This document shows positions 44,266 through 52,645 of a stretch of DNA of 64,000 bases, piece by piece. Each line of letters starts with the position of its first letter. The stretch's first letter is position 1. Position numbers and translations under genes: made by a program. Origin of the DNA: Streptomyces albus subsp. chlorinus (lineage in GTDB: Bacteria > Actinomycetota > Actinomycetes > Streptomycetales > Streptomycetaceae). The stretch is from assembly GCF_013302895.1 (NCBI RefSeq), contig NZ_VJOK01000001.1, positions 3,092,012-3,156,011 of the forward strand, read 5' to 3'. The notes beneath the pieces are model-generated. The model was given only the letters and a program-made list of their open reading frames with translations. It was not told where the DNA came from and made no database searches.

Positions 44266-47200
44266 TCAGCCGAGATGCGTCAGCTTGTCCGGGAAACCGG
44301 GCTCGCTGAGGCCGTCCTTGACCGCCACCGGGACCTTCACCTGGCCGGGGCCGTCACCCGCGGTCAGGGTACCGACCCTGGTGCCGGGCTCCGCCGTGTG
44401 CGGAACGCCCTTCCCGCTGTCGGTCAGTCCGAGCTTCACCTTGAGGCCGGGCCAGCCCACCGCCGTCACGTCCTTGGTGGCCACGACCGGGGTCTTGCCG
44501 CCGAGCTGGTCGTCCACATAGCCGACGACCTCGCCCTTCTTGACCACCGTCCGCGAGGTGAGCGAGTCCTGTGCCGCGTCGATCAGCTTCTTACTGGCGG
44601 CCAGCACGCTGTCCAGGATCGAGGGCTTGTACTGCCCCAGCACGGCACCGATGATGAGCTGCTTCGTGCCGCCGATCTCCTTCTCCGCCGCGAACAGCAG
44701 GTTGCCGCCCGCCTTGGTGGTCGTACCCGTCTTGATGCCGACGACGCCGTCCATCGGGACGAGCCGGTTCCAGTTGGGCTGCGCCTTGCCGTTGGTGTCG
44801 GTGTACTGCGGCTGCCGTACGACGTCGCGGAAGACCGGGTACTCCATGACCTTCTTGCCCAGCTTCACCTGGTCGGCGGCCGTGCTGACCGTCGAGGCCG
44901 TCAGACCGGAGGGGTCGGTGTAGTGGGTGTTCGTCATGCCCAGGTCCTTGGCGGCGGCGTTCATCTTCTTCACGAACGCCTTTTCCGAACCCGCGTCCCA
45001 GCGTGCGATCAGCCGCGCCACGTTGTTCGCGGACGCGATCATGATCGCGTTGAGCGCCTCGCGCTGCGAGATCTTCTGCCCCGCCTCGACCTCGACCGTC
45101 GACTCGTTCTGGGCGCTGAGCCCCGCCTCTTTCTCGGCCTTCTGGTCGACCGGGATCAGCTGCCCCTTGCCGCTCTTCTTGACCGGGTGGTCGCGCAGCA
45201 TCACATAGGCCGTCATCACCTTCGCGACACTCGCGATCGGCACCGGCTTCTGCTCGCCGTACGAGCCGAACGAGCCCAGCCCGTCCACGTCGATCACGGC
45301 CTGCCCCTCGGAGGGCCAGGGCATGGACGGCTTGGAGCCGGAGAACGTGTACGTCCCCGACGACGTCATCGACAGCTTCGGGTCCGGCAGCGGACGCACG
45401 GCCTGCACGACGACGAAGACCACCGCGAGCAGCAGCACCAGCGGCGTCCAGATCTTCACCCGGCGGGCGACCGTGCGCAGCGGCGTCTCGGGCGGGGGCG
45501 GCGAGTTGGTGAGCTGCGCGAGGAGATCCAGCGGCTGCGGCTGCGGCCCGGCCCGGCCTGCCGCCTCGGCCTCCGGCGTGCCCGGCATGGGCTGCTGCCG
45601 GGTGCGCTCCACCTCGCTCTCGGCGGCAGCCGGCGCCTCGGCGGCGCCGGGGGCCGGCGGTGGGCCCGCGGGGCGCGACGGAGCTGTCGCCCACGGGTTC
45701 GTGGTGCCGCCCGCCGGAGGCGTCGCGGGCTTGGCCGGCGCCGTGGGGGCCGCCGACGCGGTGGGAGGCAGCGGGTTCACGGGCCGCCGCGGCTCGTCGG
45801 CGGACCTCAGCGGGACGAACTGACTGGTCCGCTCCGCGTCCGACTCGTCACTGCCCCGCTCGTCCGCCCGTCCCGCGCCTGCGCCCGCCTTCGGGCCGGG
45901 CTCGTTCCCGCCGGATTTGTCCTGGCCGGACCGGCTCCCGCCGGTCTTGTCCTGACCCGGCTTGTCTTGGACGGGCTTGTCCTGGGCTGGCTTGTCCTGG
46001 ACGGGCTTGTCCGGCACGGGCTTGCCCTGGTCGGAGCGGTACTGCTCCGGCTTGCGGGGGTCGGCCACCGCGCCCTTGCCCGCACTGTCCGCCGCGGTGC
46101 CGGTGCCCTGTGCGGCGGCGGTACGGGGATCGGGGGTGGCTGAACCCTTTCTCTTGGAGCTTTCCGACTTACCGCCCTTTTCGGACTGCTGCGCCACCCG
46201 GGACTCGACGTCGGACGTACGGAAGACCGCGGTGGGCTGGTCGACGGCGGGCTTCTCCCGCGCGCCCGCGGACTGCCCGGCGGTCGCGGAACCCTTGGCG
46301 CCGGACCCCTTGCCGTCGGCTTTCCCGCTGCCGGCGCTCCTGCCGCCGTCACCGCTGCCGCCGCTGCCGTTCCCGGTACCGCTTCCGCCGTCGCGGCTGC
46401 CGGTCCGCGTCCCGGCGCCGTCGTCCTTGGTGCTCTTGGGCGCGCCGAAGAAGGCCGACGTCAGCCGTTCGGCGCGGTCGGCCGCCGCCTCGTCCTCCGT
46501 GCCGGGCTTCTCCTCCCCGCGGCGGATGATCCCGAACATCGCGGTCGGCGGGTCCGCCTGGGCGCCGTTGTCCGCCGCGCGCGCGGCCTGCGCGGCTTTT
46601 CCGGCCTTCCCGGCCTTCCCGTTTCGCTCGGACGGACCCTGGCCCCCGCCCTGCCCGGCGTCCGGTGACTTCGGCCGGACCGGGAGGTCCGAGGCGGTCG
46701 CGGCGCCACCGGAGCGGTCGGAACCCGCACCGCTCCCGGAGCCCTTCGCACCCTTCGCGCTCATCGCACCCTTGCCGTCCCCGTCGTCGGGGGAGTCCCC
46801 GGTTTCCTCCGGGTGGCTGTCGTCGCCGGCGACCCAGGCGGCCACGGCCGACTTCAGCCGCTCGTCACCCTCGTCACCCTCGTCGCCCGCACGTCCACCG
46901 CCGCTGCCGCCTCCGTCGCCGTCCCGGCCACCGTCGGCGCCGGAACGCCCGGCCTCGCCGGCCGCCGGCGCCTCGCCCTCTTCTCCGGCGGGGGACGCCG
47001 GGGCGGGGATCCGCGAGGACGCCGAGGAGCCCGACGCACCCGAGGACGGCGCCGGGGAAGACGTCGAGGAAGAGGACGACGTCGAGGAAGAGGACGCCGA
47101 GGAGGAAGAAGTCGGGGAAGAAGAGGTGCCCTCGGAGCCCGAGCCGGCGCTCTTCTCCGATTCGGCGCCGCTCAACCGTTCGTTTTCGGCCGTCTCACCC

Positions 47201-47316
47201 GGGCGCGCAACCGTGCCGCCACTCCCCGTCGTCTCCCCCGACGACCTCTCCCGATCCGACCTGTCGGGGGATTCGCCCGCCACCAATGCCTCCTGAAGCT
47301 GCTCGCCGCTCGCCAT
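44266..47316 (-). CDS. D-alanyl-D-alanine carboxypeptidase (S11 PBP) with giant disordered N-terminus
   Basis: This 1016-residue protein is a low-molecular-mass penicillin-binding protein. The catalytic domain fills the last 330 residues or so: SxxK in IASVAKVMTAYVMLRDHPVK, SxN in MIASANNVARLIARWDAGSE and KTG in GVVGIKTGTTTKAGGNLLFA. One membrane helix, PLVLLLAVVFVVVQAVRPL, lies just before the catalytic domain, so the first 600 residues are cytoplasmic and the enzyme is outside. That N-terminus is repetitive and charged (for example VQDKPAQDKPVQDKPGQDK) and contains PTAMFGIIRR and PTAVFRTSDV, phosphorylation-like motifs. The usual enzyme has about 400 residues. The ATG at 47316 (MASGEQ) is favoured over frame extension to 47451. 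It trims D-Ala from peptidoglycan stem peptides. Confidence 0.9.
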   Translation of the reverse strand: MASGEQLQEALVAGESPDRSDRERSSGETTGSGGTVARPGETAENERLSGAESEKSAGSGSEGTSSSPTSSSSASSSSTSSSSSTSSPAPSSGASGSSASSRIPAPASPAGEEGEAPAAGEAGRSGADGGRDGDGGGSGGGRAGDEGDEGDERLKSAVAAWVAGDDSHPEETGDSPDDGDGKGAMSAKGAKGSGSGAGSDRSGGAATASDLPVRPKSPDAGQGGGQGPSERNGKAGKAGKAAQAARAADNGAQADPPTAMFGIIRRGEEKPGTEDEAAADRAERLTSAFFGAPKSTKDDGAGTRTGSRDGGSGTGNGSGGSGDGGRSAGSGKADGKGSGAKGSATAGQSAGAREKPAVDQPTAVFRTSDVESRVAQQSEKGGKSESSKRKGSATPDPRTAAAQGTGTAADSAGKGAVADPRKPEQYRSDQGKPVPDKPVQDKPAQDKPVQDKPGQDKTGGSRSGQDKSGGNEPGPKAGAGAGRADERGSDESDAERTSQFVPLRSADEPRRPVNPLPPTASAAPTAPAKPATPPAGGTTNPWATAPSRPAGPPPAPGAAEAPAAAESEVERTRQQPMPGTPEAEAAGRAGPQPQPLDLLAQLTNSPPPPETPLRTVARRVKIWTPLVLLLAVVFVVVQAVRPLPDPKLSMTSSGTYTFSGSKPSMPWPSEGQAVIDVDGLGSFGSYGEQKPVPIASVAKVMTAYVMLRDHPVKKSGKGQLIPVDQKAEKEAGLSAQNESTVEVEAGQKISQREALNAIMIASANNVARLIARWDAGSEKAFVKKMNAAAKDLGMTNTHYTDPSGLTASTVSTAADQVKLGKKVMEYPVFRDVVRQPQYTDTNGKAQPNWNRLVPMDGVVGIKTGTTTKAGGNLLFAAEKEIGGTKQLIIGAVLGQYKPSILDSVLAASKKLIDAAQDSLTSRTVVKKGEVVGYVDDQLGGKTPVVATKDVTAVGWPGLKVKLGLTDSGKGVPHTAEPGTRVGTLTAGDGPGQVKVPVAVKDGLSEPGFPDKLTHLG

Positions 47317-47510
47317 ACCAGTTAACAGTGTCCCGTGCACAGAAGCCGCCACCGGCGTGGCGGCGCTCCTCTCGGGGCGGCTCCAACAGCCTCCCCTGAC
47401 GGCAGACGAGAACGACATACCTACTGGTTCCCGCCCATAACATCCAGGCACTCTCGACAGACCATTGTGAGAGGGGTCACCCTGTCATTCATCCACGCGG
47501 GGAGGCATGG

Positions 47511-48287
47511 ATGGGCAGGAGCCGCAGAACAATTCCTGAGGAGCTTCTGCTGCTCGCCCTGGACCCGGCCACGGGTACCACGGCGCAGCCGCAGTCGCTT
47601 GACCTCGGTCTGGCCGGGGCACAGCTAGTGGAGCTGGCCCTGGCGGGACGGATAGCCCCGGATGGGGATCGTATCGCCGTGGTACTGCCACGGCCGACCG
47701 GAGATCCGACACTGGACTCCGCGCTGGAACTGCTGCGCAGGCGCGGCAGCCCCGTGCGCGCGGTCCACTGGATCGGCGGGCCCCGGCTGGGGCTGCGCCA
47801 AACCTATCTCACACATCTGGAGCGGTGCGGCATGGTGCATGCCGTTTCCGGCCACATGTGCGGGGTGCTGCCGACGACGCGCTACCAGGCGACGGACACG
47901 GCCATCAGCCGGGAGATCAGGGCCCGGCTCGACGCCGCGATCCGCACCGGGGTCCCGCCGGACCCGCGGACGGCGGCGCTGGCCGCGCTGGCCCACGCGG
48001 TCGGCCTCGGCAAGCACCTCTATCCCGGCAACGAGGGGCGGTCCTGCCGCTCCCGGCTACGGGACCTGATCAGGCACGACCCGATGGGCGGACTCGTCGC
48101 GCACGCGGTGATGGACGTCCAGAACGGCGCCGCGGCGCAGCCGCGCAGGGCCCAGGCGGGCGGCTCCACGGCCGGCCGCTCCCCGGCCCGGGCGTCGGTC
48201 TCCGCGTCCGCGACCACCACGGGACGGCGCGTTCCGGAACAGGCACGGCACCTGGCGGGCGGCATGGTCCGCGCGGGCGCACGCTGA
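47511..48287 (+). CDS. GPP34 (GOLPH3-like) family protein
   Basis: This 258-residue protein belongs to the GPP34 family, bacterial relatives of the eukaryotic phosphatidylinositol-4-phosphate-binding Golgi protein. It begins RRTIPEELLLLALDPATGTT, then LDLGLAGAQLVELALAGRIA, and later ALAALAHAVGLGKHLYPGNE. The last 60 residues are Ala/Ser-rich. The family is widespread in Streptomyces, where the role is unknown; a peripheral membrane association is inferred from the eukaryotic homologues. The ATG at 47511 has GGGGAGGC upstream. It is divergent from the carboxypeptidase gene (195 bases) and followed by a 16-bp hairpin. Confidence 0.9.
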   Translation: MGRSRRTIPEELLLLALDPATGTTAQPQSLDLGLAGAQLVELALAGRIAPDGDRIAVVLPRPTGDPTLDSALELLRRRGSPVRAVHWIGGPRLGLRQTYLTHLERCGMVHAVSGHMCGVLPTTRYQATDTAISREIRARLDAAIRTGVPPDPRTAALAALAHAVGLGKHLYPGNEGRSCRSRLRDLIRHDPMGGLVAHAVMDVQNGAAAQPRRAQAGGSTAGRSPARASVSASATTTGRRVPEQARHLAGGMVRAGAR

Positions 48288-48389
48288 GCGGTTCGCTCCG
48301 GCGCACGCGAAGCCGCGCGGCGCGCCGACCGAGCGTCTCGCTTCCGTAAGTCGCCTCCGTCGGCGGCATCCGAGAAGGCACATGAACAG

Positions 48390-48445
48390 GCCCCGGTGGC
48401 CCGTGCTCCGGGCAGTCCGCGGACCGCGCCACGGGCCACCGGGGC
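48390..48445 (+). terminator. Strong terminator hairpin after the GPP34 gene
   Basis: Perfect 16-bp inverted repeat, 48390-48405 with 48430-48445, with a 24-base loop, 100 bases past the GPP34 stop. Confidence 0.7.
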
Positions 48446-48851
48446 ACCGCGTCCACGGGCACCGCGCTCCGCCTCGTCCGCGAGGACGGCGGGCGTGGCG
48501 CGTGGTCCGAGGGCCCCGCACGGAGGCACCCGCAAGGCAGGGGAAAGGGCGTCTGACGGGGGCCGACGGGCTCCGGTGGAGCCTGCCGTCGGCATGTGCC
48601 CGATGGAGGTGCTGCGCGAAGGTGCCGTACGACGGAGTGGCGCGCACGAGGAACCCGGGCGCACGCGCGGGAGGGCGGTCCGGCCCCGAGGACGAGGGCC
48701 GGCAACCCCACCCGCGCGTGACCCCCGCGCGGGTGCCGTCCGCCCGATTCCGTACTCGATCCCGCACTCTCTGTTGTCATTTCCCAGCGCGGGCGCACAT
48801 GTTGATGGCAACCTGCTGGGAGTAGTCGTACTTACACGGAGGTGCGGTCCC
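48446..48851. other. Intergenic region before the XRE gene
   Basis: No gene is supported. The last 80 bases are lower in GC (TCTCTGTTGTCATTTCCCAG near 48768) and end with the GGAGGT ribosome site of the XRE gene, so they probably contain its promoter. Confidence 0.45.
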
Positions 48852-49712
48852 GTGGCGTCGAACGTCAACCCCACAGTCCGGCGTCGCCGACTGGGCCAGG
48901 AGTTGCGTCGCCTGCGCGAGCAGAGCGGTATGACGGCCGAGGAGGTCGCGGACCGGCTGCTGGTGTCCCAGTCGAAGATCAGCCGTCTGGAGAACGGCAG
49001 GCGCAGCATCAGCCAGCGGGACGTGCGCGACCTGTGCGGCGTCTACGAGGTCGAGGACCACCGCATAGTCGATTCGCTGATGCAGATGGCCAAGGAGTCC
49101 CGCCAGCAGGGCTGGTGGCACGCCTTCGGCGACATCCCCTACAGCGTCTACATCGGCCTGGAGACCGACGCCGCCTCGCTGCGCGTCTACGAACCCCAGG
49201 TCGTCCCGGGCCTGCTGCAGACCCGGCAGTACGCGGAGGCGGTGTGCGAGGGCGCTCTGCCCGAGGCGTCGACCACCGAGGTCGAGAAGCGGGTCCAGGT
49301 GCGCATGCGCAGGCAGGAGCGCATCAAGGACCCCAAGAACCCGTTGCGCGTCTGGGCGGTCCTGGACGAAGCGGCGCTGCGGAGGGCCGTCGGCGGGCCG
49401 CAGATCATGGTGGAGCAACTGGAGTACCTGATCGAGCTGTCCCATGTGCCGCACCTGACGATCCAGGCCATGCCGTTCTCGATGGGTGCCCACCCGGGCG
49501 TCAACGGCCAGTACGCCATCTTGGAGTTCCCCGAGGCCACGGACTCCTCCGTGGTGTACCTGGAGGGCGTGACCAGCGACCTGTACCTGGAGAAGACCCA
49601 GGACGTCCAGCGCTACAGCATGATGTACGAGCACCTGAGGGCGGGGGCTCTCAACCCCGAACAGACACGGGAGTTCATCGGAAACGTGGCAAAAGACTTT
49701 GCCCGCGGCTGA
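48852..49712 (+). CDS. XRE regulator with DUF5753 domain
   Basis: This 286-residue protein has the HTH GQELRRLREQSGMTAEEVAD followed by RLLVSQSKISRLENGRRSIS (about 14-55) and a DUF5753 domain from YIGLETDAASLRVYEPQVVP to FIGNVAKDFARG, with GLLQTRQYAEAVCEGALPEA. It is the backbone counterpart of the element gene at 24357, and the two share the pairing with DUF397. The start is GTG at 48852 with ACGGAGGTGC upstream; the long open frame before it is GC-driven. Members of this group regulate sporulation and secondary metabolism in Streptomyces. Confidence 0.9.
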   Translation: MASNVNPTVRRRRLGQELRRLREQSGMTAEEVADRLLVSQSKISRLENGRRSISQRDVRDLCGVYEVEDHRIVDSLMQMAKESRQQGWWHAFGDIPYSVYIGLETDAASLRVYEPQVVPGLLQTRQYAEAVCEGALPEASTTEVEKRVQVRMRRQERIKDPKNPLRVWAVLDEAALRRAVGGPQIMVEQLEYLIELSHVPHLTIQAMPFSMGAHPGVNGQYAILEFPEATDSSVVYLEGVTSDLYLEKTQDVQRYSMMYEHLRAGALNPEQTREFIGNVAKDFARG

Positions 49713-49863
49713 GTCCGGGGACTGTACACCTGCCTGAGAGACGCTGGGAAGAGTCTCTTGGTATATGCCATCCGGTCGAGTGAACGGCTGCTCCGGAGTC
49801 CGACAGCAGGGCGGTAGCGTCACCGCCACACCACCCGCAAACGGACTCAGAACCGGAGTTGAG

Positions 49864-50067
49864 ATGACAATCCCGCAGGGACCAGGTCAGACGTGGATCA
49901 AGTCGTCGTACTCGGCAAATGGCGCATGCGTCGAAGTAAGGCCCACGACCGTGCGCACGATCGCGGTGCGTGACTCGAAGGCGTCCGACGGACCCCACCT
50001 CGGGTTCGACCAGGCGTCCTGGAACCTCTTCGTCCAGGCGGTGAGCACCGGGTCCCTCGACCTCTGA
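49864..50067 (+). CDS. DUF397-domain protein
   Basis: This 67-residue protein reads TWIKSSYSANGACVEVRPTT and TIAVRDSKASDGPHLGFDQA, then SWNLFVQAVSTG, the full DUF397 pattern. The ATG at 49864 follows CCGGAGTTGAG. It lies 151 bases after its XRE partner, so unlike the element pair it has its own leader and is not translationally coupled. An intrinsic terminator follows at 50088-50128. Confidence 0.92.
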   Translation: MTIPQGPGQTWIKSSYSANGACVEVRPTTVRTIAVRDSKASDGPHLGFDQASWNLFVQAVSTGSLDL

Positions 50068-50087
50068 GCGACCCCGCCACCGATCCG

Positions 50088-50128
50088 GCCCTCTCGACAG
50101 ACTCGCCGTCCCCGCCGAGAGGGCTTTT
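50088..50128 (+). terminator. Intrinsic terminator after DUF397
   Basis: GCCCTCTCG (50088-50096) and CGAGAGGGC (50116-50124), then TTTT. A 9-bp perfect stem with a U-tract, rare for this genome. Confidence 0.85.
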
Positions 50129-50284
50129 CACTTCCCTGGGAACAGCCGTGAGTTGTTCCCCCTGGAGCAGCCATGAGTTCGCTGAACCGCTCCACGCGTC
50201 CGGGCCGGCGACGCGGCCCCGGAAACCGGGTCCCGAAGACGGGGGCCCGAAGCGGGGCCCGATGTCGGGGGTCTGCGGCAGGAG

Positions 50285-50392
50285 GTCCGACGTCGGGGGC
50301 CCGGAACCGGAACCGGAACCCGATACGGAACCCGGAGCCCGGCCCGGAACCGTGCCTCGTGGCTCAGCGGAGTGCCCCGTGGCTCAGCGGAG
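50285..50392. repeat. CCGGAA tandem units and a duplicated gene 3' end
   Basis: CCGGAA-type units recur from about 50288 to 50350. CGTGGCTCAGCGGAG is then present at 50358-50372 and again at 50378-50392; the second copy contains the stop codon of the minus-strand gene ending at 50384. Confidence 0.8.
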
Positions 50393-51472
50393 CTGGTCCA
50401 CGTAGGTGTCGGTGCCCGGGATCGTCGGGATGAACGGTGCCACCAACTCCGTCCGCCCCGCCCCACCCTCCGCGAGCGCCTCCCCCAGGTCCGCGAACCA
50501 TGGCTCCCAGCAGGCGCGCGGATCCTCCTGGAGGAACCACAGCAGCGTCAGCCGGGTGTCCACGCCCTCCACCTGCTTGACGTACGACATCCTGTCCACC
50601 GGCAGCGGGGTGGGCCGGAAGACGGTGACCATGGCGGCCGGTGAGCCCGCCAGCCGCGCCGGGAGGTGCCGGGCGCGCAGCCACTCCAGCAGGGCGGCCC
50701 GCTCGCGCGGGCCCGCGGCCTCGACGACCTGCAGGATCAGCCCGCGGTAGGGGTGGTCGAGCGCGTGGTGGTCGCGCGGTCCGGCCGCGCCGTCGCGGTA
50801 GACGGTGGCCTCGTGGTCCTGGAAGCTGGTGAAGACGTGGGTGCGGTCGCGGTAGACGCGCCCGTCGCGGTTGAGGCGCTTGTTGATCGCCACGGTCCAC
50901 TTCATGTGCTCGGCGTAGCGGCCCTCGGTGATCCAGTACGTCGACAGGTAGCAGCCCGCCGTCACCGGCCGGGCCACCGCCGAATCCGCCGGAGAGCGCA
51001 GACTCCGCAGCTCACGGGTCGCCACCCAGCGGCGCCCCGCGTAGATCCAGGGCATGGCCATGGCGCCGGCGATGTAGTGGTCGTCCTCGTACCAGCGGTT
51101 GTAGGCGTACTCATGGCCCGGGTGCGGTTCGACCATGGTGATCAGCGCGTGGCCGGGCCGCACGCCGTACGATCCGACAGCGGCCAGCCGCGCGTAGTCC
51201 TCGCTGTCCGTACCGGCGCTTCGCCCTGCCCCGGCACCCCGCCCGTCGGCAGCCCCCGTGACGTCCGGGGAGCCCGAGGAGGCCGCGGATCCCGAGGAGG
51301 CCGCGGAATGCGGGGAGGCCGGGGAACCCGAGACGGCAGGGGAACCCGGGGAACCCGGGACGTCCGGGCCCGAGGGGGACGGGGTGTCCGGTGCGGTGGC
51401 GGGTGTGCCGCCGGTCGCGGCGGTGGGTGGTGGTGCGGTGCCGGGTGCGGGCCGGTCGGCCGATGGCTCCAT
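50384..51472 (-). CDS. Hypothetical protein, possibly dimeric alpha/beta barrel
   Basis: This 362-residue soluble protein has a disordered Pro/Ser/Gly/Ala-rich N-terminus (1-90) and a folded part starting AAVGSYGVRPGHALITMVEP. YNRWYEDDHYIAGAMAMPWI resembles the substrate pocket helix of EthD/dabb-type barrels, where a conserved W-Y-x-x-x-H element occurs. A second, similar module (about 240-360) has TRLTLLWFLQEDPRACWEPW. It is divergent from an SDR oxidoreductase, with 98 bases between, and the two may share a small-molecule pathway. The ATG is at 51472. The family assignment is tentative. Confidence 0.7.
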   Translation of the reverse strand: MEPSADRPAPGTAPPPTAATGGTPATAPDTPSPSGPDVPGSPGSPAVSGSPASPHSAASSGSAASSGSPDVTGAADGRGAGAGRSAGTDSEDYARLAAVGSYGVRPGHALITMVEPHPGHEYAYNRWYEDDHYIAGAMAMPWIYAGRRWVATRELRSLRSPADSAVARPVTAGCYLSTYWITEGRYAEHMKWTVAINKRLNRDGRVYRDRTHVFTSFQDHEATVYRDGAAGPRDHHALDHPYRGLILQVVEAAGPRERAALLEWLRARHLPARLAGSPAAMVTVFRPTPLPVDRMSYVKQVEGVDTRLTLLWFLQEDPRACWEPWFADLGEALAEGGAGRTELVAPFIPTIPGTDTYVDQLR

Positions 51473-51570
51473 CGTGGCTCTTCCTCCCCCTCGGTTCCTC
51501 CCGTACGGTGTACCCAGCTGTGTAACTGACGAGGCGTCAGAATTCGTTACCCGTGCGGGAGGGATCCGGC

Positions 51571-52365
51571 GTGCTGCTCGCGGACAGGACCGTGGTGGTC
51601 TCAGGTGTCGGTGCCGGACTCGGACACGAGGTGGCCGCCGCCTGCGTACGGGAAGGCGCCCGCGTCGTCCTCGGCGCCCGCACGGAGGCCAGGCTCAGCG
51701 CGTGTGCCGAGGCCGTCGACCCGGACGGCACCCGCAGCGCCCACCGGACCGCCGACATCCGCGACGAGGCGCAGTGCGAGCAGCTCGCCGCGCTGGCCGT
51801 GGAACGGTTCGGCGGCATCGACGCCGTCGTGCACGTCGCCGCCCTCGACACCGTCATGGGCGGGCTCCAGGATGCCGACCTCACCGAATGGCAGCGCGTC
51901 CTGGACGTCAACCTGCTGGGGACCCTGCGCATGACACGGGCCTGCCTGCCCGCCCTCAAGGAGGCCGGGGCCCGTGGGGACGGCTCCGTGGTGATGATCG
52001 GCACCCAGTCCTCCGTCGCGGCCCCGACCCAGGTGCGACAGGCCGCCTACGCCGCTTCCAAGGGCGCCCTCGTCTCCGCCATGTACTCCCTCGCCCGGGA
52101 ACTGGGACCCCACGGCGTACGGGTCAACACCGTGCAGCCCGGCTGGATGTGGGGGCCGATGGTCGAGGGTTACGTGGCGTGGGCGGCCGAGTCGGAGGGC
52201 ACGGCACCCGAGCAGGTGCGCGCCCGGCTGGATGCGCGCATGGCGCTGCCGCGGATGGCGGAGGACGGCGACGTGGCCGAGGCCGTCGCGTTCTTCGCCT
52301 CCGCGCGGGCCCGCGGGATCACGGGGCAGTGCCTGCTGGTCAACGCGGGCGAGCACATGCGCTGA
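51571..52365 (+). CDS. Short-chain dehydrogenase/reductase (SDR)
   Basis: This 264-residue Rossmann-fold NAD(P)-dependent oxidoreductase has a cofactor loop that reads VVVSGVGAGLGHEVAAACVR (a TGxxxGxG variant). Asp in TADIRDEAQ binds the adenine end, and AALDTVMGGLQD holds the NAG-like strand as VAA. The catalytic Ser lies in VVMIGTQSSVAAPTQVRQAA, and Tyr-x3-Lys in AYAASKGALVS. PHGVRVNTVQPGWMWGPMVE follows. The start is GTG at 51571 after GGGAGGGATCC; an in-frame GTG at 51553 is possible but lacks a site. The substrate is unknown. It is divergent from the 50384-51472 gene. Confidence 0.9.
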   Translation: MLLADRTVVVSGVGAGLGHEVAAACVREGARVVLGARTEARLSACAEAVDPDGTRSAHRTADIRDEAQCEQLAALAVERFGGIDAVVHVAALDTVMGGLQDADLTEWQRVLDVNLLGTLRMTRACLPALKEAGARGDGSVVMIGTQSSVAAPTQVRQAAYAASKGALVSAMYSLARELGPHGVRVNTVQPGWMWGPMVEGYVAWAAESEGTAPEQVRARLDARMALPRMAEDGDVAEAVAFFASARARGITGQCLLVNAGEHMR

Positions 52366-52645
52366 CCACCCGCCCACCCGCGCCCTCGTTCCGAGCGCGC
52401 CCTCGGAACCGCAGGGCGTGGAGGAGCCGGCCGCAGCCCGTTGAAGAGCCCGCCGCAGGCCGTGGAGGAGCCGGCGCGCTTCCGGCTGCTGTCGGGGAAC
52501 CGTGGCTGCCCCGGTCCGGGAGCGCCTCGGTCCGGGAGCGCCTCGGGCCGGGGCCGCGTCATGCCAGAGGCCGCCCCGGGCCGAGGCCGCATCGAGCCGG
52601 CACCTGCACACGGGCTCGCACGTCGGGGACCCACACACCAGGGCG
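52366..52645. other. Intergenic region with degenerate repeats
   Basis: No gene is seen. GTGGAGGAGCCGGC-type units recur about three times from 52419 to 52479, and CGGTCCGGGAGCGCCT occurs twice near 52510-52545. Confidence 0.5.

Noticed and set aside
48382-48825. 147-codon plus frame upstream of the XRE gene
   Set aside because: It begins inside a terminator hairpin and is Arg/Pro/His-rich without conserved features.
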